In this document: positions 1-6,198 of the stretch, one piece after another | How positions within the stretch are numbered: the first letter of the stretch is position 1 | Layout: every line of letters begins with the position of its first letter | Assembly (NCBI GenBank): GCA_964595655.1 | Contig: CAZQQV010000030.1 | Coordinates: forward strand, 1 to 17,960 | Source of the DNA: Caldimicrobium sp964595655 | GTDB taxonomy: Bacteria > Desulfobacterota > Thermodesulfobacteria > Thermodesulfobacteriales > Thermodesulfobacteriaceae | Direction of reading: 5' to 3' | Length of the DNA stretch: 17,960 nt | The notes under the pieces: model-generated | The model's database searches: none | Told to the model about the DNA's origin: nothing | What the model saw: the letters and a program-made list of their open reading frames with translations, nothing else | Made by a program: the position numbers and the translations under genes

Positions 1-6
1 AGGAGG
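1..6 (+). promoter_or_regulatory. Ribosome binding site ahead of the cytochrome gene
   Basis: AGGAGG lies 6 nt before an ATG at 13-15, which is ideal Shine-Dalgarno spacing. That ATG opens MRVL, then TGA (25-27), then CLLALIFF in the same frame. This looks like a signal peptide whose remainder (LVIPLSVLAS) continues one base out of register after a run of eight T. The site therefore points to ATG 13, not TTG 50, as the original start. No comparable site precedes TTG 50. Confidence 0.6.
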
Positions 7-49
7 TGGGGTATGAGGGTCTTATGATGTCTTTTGGCGTTGATTTTTT

Positions 50-1294
50 TTGGTTATTCCCCTTAGTGTACTGGCAAGCACCAAGGGGGTGCCTAAAAAA
101 GCCAAAACGGTGGATGAACTAATTGCCATGTATGACTCATCTGAATGTATGACCTGCCATGCAGACATTGCTGAGCAGTGGCAAAAGAGTCTGCATGCTC
201 GCTCCATTTTTGGAACAGGAAGAACCATAGCAACCATTCTGACCGCTTACAAAGTAGGGCTTAAAAATTTTCCCTATGCAGGGGTAAAGGACATTAGAGA
301 TGTAAAGGTAGAACATTTAATGCTATGTGCTAAATGTCACTTGCCCCAGCTTAGAGAGGCTGAAGATAGTGTTGCTCAGGAAATACTTAAGCTTGCCATA
401 GATTATATGGAGGGTGATGAAAAAACCTCTGAAAAGGCTAAGGAAAAACTTGAAAAGCTCAATATTAACTGTTTGATCTGTCATCAGAGAAATGCCATAA
501 TTCACAAATGGGTAGATGGCTATCCTCAAAAAGATACAGTGTATGGCTCCAAAAATGGAGAGCATCCCTATGCAAAAATGCCCAAAATTAAAGCTATTGA
601 TACCATGAAAGAGTCAATTTTTTGCGGCCAGTGTCACGGCCTTGGGCCCAATTTTGAATTAGATGAGCCCTCTCAATGTGCTACTCTCTATGGATATTAT
701 CTCTGGAGTTATGCAGCCAAGGGAGGTCCAAAAACTTGCCAGGATTGCCATATGAGGGAAAGTGGCCTTGGGCACAATATTCAAGCATACAGAGATAAAA
801 AGATGCAAGAGATGGCAATAGAATTTGAAACCCATTTCAGATCACTTTACTGGAGAGATGGAACCAAGATAAAACCTATGATTTACGGACAAGTTACTAT
901 TAAAAATAAAACAGGACATGCCATTCCCGATGGCTGACCCACTCCTAACAGGCTGGTCCTGGAAGTGACCGCCAAAACCCCTGACGGTAAAGTGGTTTAT
1001 AGTGACAGCAAGGTCTATATGCCTGTTCCTCAACAGCTTGGAAGGCTTGACCGCATGGGAAGAGGCCCCTATGACAAATCAGGAATTTTAGTTGACTGGG
1101 GACTCCATCCTCTTGAAGAAAAAAAAGAGGAATTCCGAATTTTTGTTCCCAGTAATGATGGAAAGCCCGAAAACTATGAATATATTGTGGAAATTGAACT
1201 CTGGTATAGACCTTTTGGGGCTGAAAGTAACCTTGACCAGTTATGGAGAAAGGCTACTCACAAAATAACCTTCACTCAGAAAGAACCTTATTAA
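50..1294 (+). CDS. Pentahaem c-type cytochrome (c554-like) with in-frame TGA, candidate selenoprotein
   Basis: Exported multihaem cytochrome c, presumably a periplasmic electron carrier or oxidoreductase subunit. Five CxxCH haem sites are visible: CMTCH, CAKCH, CLICH, CGQCH and CQDCH. The first, inside a Y-x-x-x-x-C-x-x-CH...W...S-x-H-A pattern, resembles the cytochrome c554 family. The frame is interrupted by TGA at 935-937 (GHAIPDG, stop, PTPNRLVLEV) and continues in the same frame without another stop to TAA at 1292-1294. The downstream part looks like a beta-rich C-terminal domain. A strong hairpin sits just after the TGA (separate entry), so selenocysteine insertion is a real possibility; otherwise the product stops after about 295 residues. 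TTG 50 is only the first codon of the open frame. The likely true start is ATG 13, which needs one TGA read through and one base removed from a T8 run (44-51). A decayed gene or sequencing errors remain possible. The terminator at 1313-1349 ends the unit. Confidence 0.75.
935..937 (+). other. In-frame TGA, candidate selenocysteine codon
   Basis: This TGA falls between GHAIPDG and PTPNRLVLEV with the same reading frame on both sides. TGA is used as an ordinary stop elsewhere in the window (end of the TolC-like gene, in an ATGA overlap with the next gene), so a genome-wide TGA reassignment is unlikely and local recoding would be needed. No cysteine follows it in the C-terminal part. A selenocysteine here would thus lack a resolving thiol downstream and might act as a haem ligand or catalytic residue; that last step is inference. 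Confidence 0.5.
938..967 (+). promoter_or_regulatory. SECIS-like stem-loop directly after the in-frame TGA
   Basis: Pairing worked out by hand: CACT (940-943) with AGTG (964-967), CC (944-945) with GG (961-962), and AGG (950-952) with CCT (958-960). There is a bulged A at 963 and a TAAC bulge at 946-949. The apical loop is CTGGT (953-957). GGT in the loop begins 17 nt after the TGA; in the E. coli fdhF element the loop GGU is about 18 nt after UGA (from memory). Bacterial SECIS elements characteristically lie just 3' of UGA with a G/U-containing apical loop. The hairpin is GC-rich for this region. Confidence 0.5.
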
Positions 1295-1312
1295 AAAATT
1301 ATTAAAGGTTTT

Positions 1313-1349
1313 AAAGGGAGGCCTTTAAATCTTATAAGGGCCTCCCTTT
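1313..1349. terminator. Bidirectional intrinsic terminator between cytochrome and rho genes
   Basis: A perfect 11-bp stem pairs 1313-1323 (AAAGGGAGGCC) with 1339-1349 (GGCCTCCCTTT) around a 15-nt loop. On the + strand it is followed by a T-rich tract (1347-1357). On the - strand it is followed by a weaker T-rich stretch from the complement of about 1295-1312. It lies 18 nt after the cytochrome TAA and 38 nt beyond the rho stop, so it can serve both convergent genes. Confidence 0.85.
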
Positions 1350-1387
1350 TTATTTTTTATTAAAAATTCTTGACTTGTGGAATTTCC

Positions 1388-2695
1388 TTATTGATTCATG
1401 ATACTTAAAAATTCTTCATTCGATTTGGTATCTTTCATTTTATCAAGCAAAAATTCCATGCATTCAACAGCACTAAGAGGAGCAAGCACTTTTCTTAATA
1501 ACCAGACTTTATGAAGAATATCCTCTGGTAAAAGAAGCTCTTCTTTTCTTGTCCCTGAGAGATGAATGTCTATTGCTGGCCAGATGCGCCTGTCTGCAAG
1601 GCGTCTATCAAGAACAATTTCCATATTTCCTGTCCCCTTAAATTCTTCAAAAATTACTTCATCCATACGAGAACCTGTATCAATAAGACACGTAGCAATA
1701 ATGGTGAGACTTCCACCCTCTTCTATATTCCTTGCAGCCCCAAAAAATCTTTTAGGCTTATGAAGGGCATTAGCATCTATTCCACCAGAGAGAAGTTTTC
1801 CGCTTGAGGGAACCACAAGATTATATGCTCTTGTTAGCCTTGTAAGACTATCAAGAAGTATAACTACATCGTATTTGCATTCCACAAGTCTTTTGGCCTT
1901 TTCTATAACAATCTCAGCCACCTGAGTATGTTTCTGAGGAGGTTCGTCAAAAGTGGAGCTAATGATTTCTGCTTTAGGGACAATTCTTTGCATTTCAGTA
2001 ACTTCTTCTGGTCTTTCATCAATAAGAAGAATGATGAGGTAAATATCAGGATAGTTATGAACTATGCCATTGGCAATATTTTGAAGAAGCACTGTTTTTC
2101 CCGTTCTTGGAGGAGCAACAATCAGTCCTCTCTGTCCTTTTCCTATTGGCACGAAAAGATCGATTATTCTTGTGGAAAAATTATCAGGTGTTGTCTCCAA
2201 ACGAAGCCATTTATTAGGATGTATGGGAGTTAGATGATCAAAGGGAGTTCGGGTTCTAACTACCTCTGGGGGTAGATAATTTACCTTTTCAATCTTTGCC
2301 AGGGCAAAATATTTTTCACCTTCCTTGGGTTGGCGAATGGTTCCATAGATAATATCCCCTGTTTTAAGCCCAAACTTTCTAATTTGAGGAGGGGAAACAT
2401 ATATATCCTCTGAGCTGGGAAGATAATTGTAATCTCTAAATCTCAAAAAACCAAATCCCTCAGGTAAAACCTCTAATAATCCTTCAACAATTATTTCTAC
2501 ATTTCTCTGAAGAAGGGCATGGATGATCTGATAAATCACATCTGTTTTTTTATAATAGGTGTAAATATTTTCAATACCAAGGGTCTCAGCTATTTGATAT
2601 AATTCTGTAAGAGTTTTTTTTCTGAGCTCTGAGAGATAAACGGGTTCTCCCTTTTCTAAAAGGGAAGGCTCTGATTGAAAAAATAATTCCTCCAT
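1388..2695 (-). CDS. rho: Transcription termination factor Rho
   Basis: Hexameric RNA-dependent ATPase that ends transcription by translocating along nascent RNA. At 435 residues it is close to the usual length (E. coli 419). An N-terminal helical segment is followed by the cold-shock-like primary RNA site (VLPEGFGFLR near 76-85). The motor domain has Walker A APPRTGKT (about 194-201), a Walker B ending in LLD with DSLTRLTRAYN, the secondary RNA-site loop GTGN, and the diagnostic runs ALHKPKRFFGAARN and EEFKGTGNME. I chose ATG 2695 because GAGG (2704-2707) lies 8 nt before it; the in-frame GTG at 2704 overlaps that site and adds only three residues. It appears monocistronic and converges on the cytochrome gene. 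No departure from the family is visible in the motor motifs. Confidence 0.97.
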   Translation of the reverse strand: MEELFFQSEPSLLEKGEPVYLSELRKKTLTELYQIAETLGIENIYTYYKKTDVIYQIIHALLQRNVEIIVEGLLEVLPEGFGFLRFRDYNYLPSSEDIYVSPPQIRKFGLKTGDIIYGTIRQPKEGEKYFALAKIEKVNYLPPEVVRTRTPFDHLTPIHPNKWLRLETTPDNFSTRIIDLFVPIGKGQRGLIVAPPRTGKTVLLQNIANGIVHNYPDIYLIILLIDERPEEVTEMQRIVPKAEIISSTFDEPPQKHTQVAEIVIEKAKRLVECKYDVVILLDSLTRLTRAYNLVVPSSGKLLSGGIDANALHKPKRFFGAARNIEEGGSLTIIATCLIDTGSRMDEVIFEEFKGTGNMEIVLDRRLADRRIWPAIDIHLSGTRKEELLLPEDILHKVWLLRKVLAPLSAVECMEFLLDKMKDTKSNEEFLSIMNQ

Positions 2696-2703
2696 TTTAT
2701 GCA

Positions 2704-2707
2704 CCTC
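2704..2707 (-). promoter_or_regulatory. Ribosome binding site deciding the rho start
   Basis: On the - strand GAGG is followed by 8 nt and then ATG at 2695. An upstream GTG (2704-2702) shares a base with this site and so cannot be served by it, which favours the ATG as start. Confidence 0.55.
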
Positions 2708-2915
2708 AGCTAAATTTTATTTCAGATCGTAAGTAATATGCGGTCTCTCCAGCGAATTTATTTTCATAATGATTCTGAATTCTTTAATCCTCTTTGCACT
2801 TTCTAACTGATCCTTATCTCATTATTGAATAGCTTTAATCTTTATGATTTTATGGAGATAATTTTATTCCATTGAAGAATATTAATTTCAAGAAGAAATT
2901 TTTCAATTTTAAAAG

Positions 2916-2988
2916 CTCCCCGGGCAGGACTCGAACCTGCAACCTATGGGTTAACAGCCCACCGCTCTGCCGATTGAGCTACCGGGGA
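2916..2988 (-). tRNA. tRNA-Asn (anticodon GTT)
   Basis: A full 73-nt cloverleaf can be folded by hand on the - strand. The acceptor stem is TCCCCGG/CCGGGGA with discriminator G. The D-arm is GCTC/GAGC. The anticodon arm is GTGGG-CTGTTAA-CCCAT with anticodon GTT, and the T-arm is GCAGG-TTCGAGT-CCTGC. The first anticodon-stem pair is a G-T wobble. The 3' CCA is not encoded (the next bases read CTT), so it must be added afterwards. The variable loop has 5 nt. It stands alone between rho and the hemerythrin operon. Confidence 0.97.
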
Positions 2989-2999
2989 ATTTATTTATA

Positions 3000-3027
3000 A
3001 ATTTAATCGCTTTTTCCCCTTTGTCAA
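3000..3027 (-). promoter_or_regulatory. Probable promoter of tRNA-Asn
   Basis: On the - strand a perfect -35 box TTGACA (3027-3022) is followed after 16 nt by TAAATT (3005-3000), a modest -10 box. Predicted initiation near 2993 would lie only a few bases before the tRNA 5' end at 2988, as expected for a tRNA gene. The -10 match is imperfect, so confidence is moderate. Confidence 0.5.
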
Positions 3028-3226
3028 GAGGGATTTAAAACCTTAAATACCTTCTCCTCTCATGATAAACTCATAAGCTTGTATCTTTTTAGGATGTCAA
3101 TCCTATGGAAAAAAACTTATACAAGGGATAACCTTTGCCTTACAAAACAGAGGAACCGCAACGAACATCTCAGATATGTTTAGTAAATTCCCTTGAAATA
3201 AAAAATTTTAGAATTAAAATTGGATC

Positions 3227-3254
3227 TTGACATATTCCAATATTTTATTAAAAA
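3227..3254 (+). promoter_or_regulatory. Probable promoter of the hemerythrin-dynamin operon
   Basis: A perfect -35 box TTGACA (3227-3232) is followed after 16 nt by TAAAAA (3249-3254), a moderate -10 box in a very AT-rich stretch. It lies 31 nt upstream of the first start codon. It is the only good promoter I see for the five genes up to 8912, which are too tightly packed to leave room for another. Confidence 0.5.
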
Positions 3255-3259
3255 TAACC

Positions 3260-3277
3260 CTCAAGATCTCACTTGAG
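3260..3277 (+). promoter_or_regulatory. Inverted repeat between promoter and hemerythrin start
   Basis: CTCAAG (3260-3265) and CTTGAG (3272-3277) form a perfect 6-bp inverted repeat with a 6-nt spacer, just downstream of the predicted -10 box. Its right arm contains the GAG that is the best available ribosome binding site for ATG 3286, 8 nt away. It could be an operator near the start of transcription or a leader hairpin masking the ribosome site. Function is inferred from position only. Confidence 0.35.
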
Positions 3278-3285
3278 AAATTGAA

Positions 3286-3699
3286 ATGGGAATTATTGAA
3301 TGGAATGAAAATTTTTTAACAGGTTATTTTGACATTGACAATCAGCACAAAAAAATTTTTAAATTTTTGAAAAACATTTATGAATACAACAAAATAAATC
3401 CAGAAAGTCAAGAAATACTTCAAAAAATTCATTCATTTTTATTATTTATGGAACAACATCTTGAATTTGAAGAAACTTTAATTAATAAATATAACATAAA
3501 AGATGGAGAAGAACATAAAAAAGAACACACCTACTTTCGGGAAAAAATAAAAGAAATTTTAAAACTTTATGAAACATCTCCTTATGCATTAACTTTTGAA
3601 TTATGCAAATTTATTAATGATTTTTATTCATCTCATATAGTTTTTTACGATAAAATATTGGTTAAAGAAATAAAAAAGAAATCTATGGAAGAGGTGTAA
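3286..3699 (+). CDS. Bacteriohemerythrin-like di-iron O2-binding protein
   Basis: Small soluble four-helix protein (137 residues, usual size) expected to bind O2 reversibly at a non-haem di-iron site in the cytoplasm. All seven iron ligands of the family are in place: H21 (DNQHK), H58 and E62 (MEQHLEFEE), H77 and H81 (EEHKKEH), and H117 and D122 (SHIVFYD). The opening pattern W6...F10...G13...ID-x-QH is also typical. At the last helix the usual W before HI is an F (F113). It is first in a five-gene operon, 1 nt ahead of the Cache lipoprotein gene, and has its own promoter at 3227-3254. Its place beside a haem sensor and a Cache sensor suggests O2 sensing or O2 delivery for the operon's task; that is inference. 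The region is markedly AT-rich compared with rho and the efflux genes. Confidence 0.93.
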   Translation: MGIIEWNENFLTGYFDIDNQHKKIFKFLKNIYEYNKINPESQEILQKIHSFLLFMEQHLEFEETLINKYNIKDGEEHKKEHTYFREKIKEILKLYETSPYALTFELCKFINDFYSSHIVFYDKILVKEIKKKSMEEV

Positions 3700-3700
3700 T

Positions 3701-4555
3701 ATGTCTTTTAGAATAGGATGTTTTTTTATTCTCTTTATTGTTTTGTTTTTATTCTCTTCCTGTCAACAAGACAAAAAGTTTTTTATAGAGAAGGATAAAT
3801 TTTTATCGCAAATTGAGAAAAATGAAGAATATATTAGGAATATATCCAAAGCCCTTGCTTTTGATAAGGAAATTGTAGGAATATATACAAGTCTTAAGGT
3901 AAAGGTTGGAGATTTAGAAAAAATTGAAAAGCAAAAAGAAGCTTTTTATGAATATGGATATAAATTAAAAAATATATTTAATGAAATAATTAAAAAATAT
4001 GAAAGAGACATTGGTTTGTCAATTAAATATAATTTTTATCTTCCATCAGGAGTTTTATGGGTAATACCTGATAAACCTCATGGTGAAGATATAATTTTAC
4101 AAGATAAATCAAAAGAAAAAATAAATATAATAGAAGTGTTTAACAAAAAAAGGATTATACATGGCATTGTTTTAGAAACCAACGCTTTAATATACAGTGC
4201 AACAACACCTGTCTTCAACGAATCAGGAGAAATTTTAGGTGCAATTGAAGTATGGACTGATTTTTTAAGCTTATTGGACTACTATTTATACCAAAATGCA
4301 AAGGCTAAAATAATTGTTGTTCTTAAAAATGAGGTGGCTCGTTATTTTCCATCAATTCCTAAGGACAAAAAAACTGATAAAGGCTTTGTTTTATTCTCTA
4401 ATTTAGAAAATTTAGATTATCAATTGATAATAAACAAAAGCTTTTCACTTAAAAATGAGGATATACTTCAAATTAGCGGTAGAAAATTTATAATAATTGA
4501 TTTATTTGATTTTAAAAATAATAAGATTGGCCAAATCTTATTTAGTCCATATTAA
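3701..4555 (+). CDS. Cache-domain periplasmic sensor lipoprotein
   Basis: Predicted lipoprotein of 284 residues. A hydrophobic segment (about 7-18) ends in LFSSC, giving a lipidated C21 as mature residue 1. Q follows at +2, not D, which in proteobacteria favours sorting to the outer membrane. A long helix (about 25-105) precedes an extracytoplasmic Cache-type ligand-binding fold: LPSGVLW near 114-120, then TPVFNESGEILGAIEVW near 169-185, the hallmark strand-loop-strand of dCache sensor domains. There is no second membrane span, HAMP or signalling domain, so it cannot transmit a signal alone and presumably works with the membrane transducer encoded 10 nt downstream. Chemoreceptor-type Cache domains bind small molecules; the ligand here is unknown. 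GAGG sits 8 nt before ATG 3701. Domain assignment is by eye, with medium confidence about the subfamily. Confidence 0.7.
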   Translation: MSFRIGCFFILFIVLFLFSSCQQDKKFFIEKDKFLSQIEKNEEYIRNISKALAFDKEIVGIYTSLKVKVGDLEKIEKQKEAFYEYGYKLKNIFNEIIKKYERDIGLSIKYNFYLPSGVLWVIPDKPHGEDIILQDKSKEKINIIEVFNKKRIIHGIVLETNALIYSATTPVFNESGEILGAIEVWTDFLSLLDYYLYQNAKAKIIVVLKNEVARYFPSIPKDKKTDKGFVLFSNLENLDYQLIINKSFSLKNEDILQISGRKFIIIDLFDFKNNKIGQILFSPY

Positions 4556-4560
4556 GGGGG
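4554..4560 (+). promoter_or_regulatory. Ribosome binding site deciding the transducer start
   Basis: AAGGGGG overlaps the TAA of the lipoprotein gene and lies 5 nt before ATG 4566. The open frame extends further upstream to 4497, but that stretch runs inside the lipoprotein gene in another frame and has no such site, so ATG 4566 is preferred. Confidence 0.7.
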
Positions 4561-4565
4561 TAAGT

Positions 4566-6185
4566 ATGAAAGAAATTTTAAAAAAATTAAAATTTCATTG
4601 GAAACTTGGCATAGCAATTAATATTCCAATAATTATTCTTTTTATAATAGCACCATTAATTAGCGGTTATATTTTTGAAAAAGGAATTATTAAAGAAGCT
4701 ATTGAAGTGAGATTAAGAAAGAATTATGAGTTTGCATATACGGCTCTCATTAAAGGACATGAAAATATGCCTTCACATATTTACAACATTTACAAGCAAG
4801 AATTTTTAAACAAATTTCCTGGTATAAGAATTTATCCAAAAGAGGAGGTAACTACATATTTTAATTTGGCACATCCAGAAAATACTGATAATTATATTGA
4901 AACAGTTTTAAAAACCGGAGAAATAAAGACACTTTATAATAAAGATAAAAAAATTTTGCATGGCTATTTTCCTATTAAAACTGAACCTAGCTGTCTTGTT
5001 TGTCATCCTAATGTTACCTCGGATAGTATATTGGGAGCAATTGCAATTACTATTCCATTAAAAGCTAGCTTAGATAGTATTCTCTTCACAAAAATTTTAT
5101 TGTTAGGATTAGGTGTATTAGGAATTATTCTTACTTCTGTTATTTTATATTTTGTTTATATGAAGTTTGGTCATGAGCCTATAAATAAAATAACTAAATA
5201 TTTAAACTTATTAGCTGAAGGTGATCTCACATTTACAATTGATAGAAATCTACTTGACCAACCTGATATAATTGGTGATCTTGCCAGAAATTTAGAAAAA
5301 TTAAAGAACTATCTAAATAATTTTAATTCACGAGTGCTTGATTTTTCTTTAAAATTAACTAATCAAGTAGATAGAGTTTTTAAAACAGTAGATACTATAA
5401 ATAAAGATATAAAAGCGAGCAATTTAAGTATAAATGAAATTGAAATGTTTGTCGAAGATCTCTATTTAACTATAAATGAAATCTCCAGAAAATTAATTCA
5501 AATTAACACATTATTACGAGTATTAATGAACCTTAGTTCTAAAGATAAAGAAAAAGAAAAGTTAGATTGGGAGAAAATCAATGAAACGATAAACAATCTC
5601 AATGATGCAATTATAGAGCTTATCGAAAAAATAGAAACTGTACTAATTGAAGATGATAAGATATCAAATACATTTTCTGAAATAGACAATCTTTTTAATA
5701 AAATCAATAAAACTTTAGAACAAATTAATAGTTATGTCTATGAAAATTTAATAATTTCAACCTATATGAAAAATCTTGCAGCATCAGTGAAATTAGAACA
5801 CATGGAAAAAATAATTTTTGATATTTTTGAAACCGATATTGATAGGTATCTTCTCAGAATAGAATCCCATATCAAAGGTATTGAAAGTCTTGATCCTATA
5901 AGATGGGGCGATCCTAAAGCCCTAACTATAGGAAAATGGATAGAATCAGATGAGTACAAAAATCTTAAAAATAAGGTATCTGATTTCGATTTTAATAAAT
6001 TTGAATCATTATACAATAACATGTTTGAATTAGCAAAAGAAATTATTACAGCATACAACAGGGAAGACTACCTTACGGTTGATAATAAATTAGAACAATT
6101 TAAAAAGACATATTTTGATCTAAAAGCTTATCTTCAAGAACTAAAAGCAATATATCTTAATATTATGGAAAGTGGGAAACAGTAA
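4566..6185 (+). CDS. Membrane haem-sensor transducer with HAMP and degenerate CZB-like end
   Basis: A 539-residue inner-membrane protein built like a chemoreceptor. It has TM1 (about 15-37), a periplasmic domain with one haem motif CLVCH (143-147) followed by ILGAIAITIP as in Tll0287/DUF3365 haem sensors, TM2 (about 172-197), HAMP (about 198-250), and a long helical region (250-400). The C-terminus (about 404-527) follows the CZB zinc-binding pattern: KLEHMEK at 409-415, IGKW at 455-458, then helices. CZB domains normally use three His and one Cys. Only H412 is retained; the Cys before GKW reads L (453) and the His pair region reads LYNNMFELA. I find none of the conserved Glu/Ala-rich hairpin tip by which methyl-accepting proteins contact CheA, and no kinase, GGDEF or phosphatase domain. 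Output may thus pass directly to the neighbouring dynamins. It sits between a Cache lipoprotein and the GTPase gene (13 nt). Confidence 0.8.
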   Translation: MKEILKKLKFHWKLGIAINIPIIILFIIAPLISGYIFEKGIIKEAIEVRLRKNYEFAYTALIKGHENMPSHIYNIYKQEFLNKFPGIRIYPKEEVTTYFNLAHPENTDNYIETVLKTGEIKTLYNKDKKILHGYFPIKTEPSCLVCHPNVTSDSILGAIAITIPLKASLDSILFTKILLLGLGVLGIILTSVILYFVYMKFGHEPINKITKYLNLLAEGDLTFTIDRNLLDQPDIIGDLARNLEKLKNYLNNFNSRVLDFSLKLTNQVDRVFKTVDTINKDIKASNLSINEIEMFVEDLYLTINEISRKLIQINTLLRVLMNLSSKDKEKEKLDWEKINETINNLNDAIIELIEKIETVLIEDDKISNTFSEIDNLFNKINKTLEQINSYVYENLIISTYMKNLAASVKLEHMEKIIFDIFETDIDRYLLRIESHIKGIESLDPIRWGDPKALTIGKWIESDEYKNLKNKVSDFDFNKFESLYNNMFELAKEIITAYNREDYLTVDNKLEQFKKTYFDLKAYLQELKAIYLNIMESGKQ

Positions 6186-6190
6186 GGAGG
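6186..6190 (+). promoter_or_regulatory. Ribosome binding site deciding the dynamin start
   Basis: GGAGG, immediately after the TAA of the transducer gene, lies 8 nt before ATG 6199. An in-frame GTG at 6172 would overlap the upstream gene and lacks a site of its own. Confidence 0.7.
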
Positions 6191-6198
6191 TGAATTTA

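Larger units (their letters stand above)
2989..3285. other. Intergenic region between tRNA-Asn and hemerythrin operon
   Basis: Together with 2705-2915 this is the longest non-coding part of the window. It holds the two divergent promoters listed separately and a small perfect inverted repeat, TAGGAT-gtca-ATCCTA (3090-3105). On the - strand that repeat overlaps another TTGACA (3100-3095) without a convincing -10 box. I see no gene of useful length, no array of direct repeats and no insertion-sequence ends. In 2705-2915, between rho and the tRNA, I see nothing beyond AT-rich sequence and a weak hairpin just past the tRNA 3' end. Confidence 0.5.

Noticed and set aside
935..937. Genome-wide reassignment of TGA to a sense codon
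   Set aside because: TGA ends the TolC-like gene in a normal ATGA overlap, so it works as a stop here.
2916..2988. tRNA-Asn as the integration site of a genomic island carrying the sensor-dynamin operon
   Set aside because: The tRNA 3' end points towards rho, away from the operon; I saw no repeat of the tRNA 3' end elsewhere and no integrase gene.
3090..3105. TAGGAT/ATCCTA hairpin as a terminator or riboswitch
   Set aside because: The stem is 6 bp with no T-tract and no recognisable aptamer around it; kept only as a note in the intergenic entry.
4497..4565. Longer N-terminus for the haem transducer
   Set aside because: It lies inside the lipoprotein gene in another frame; a strong ribosome site precedes ATG 4566.
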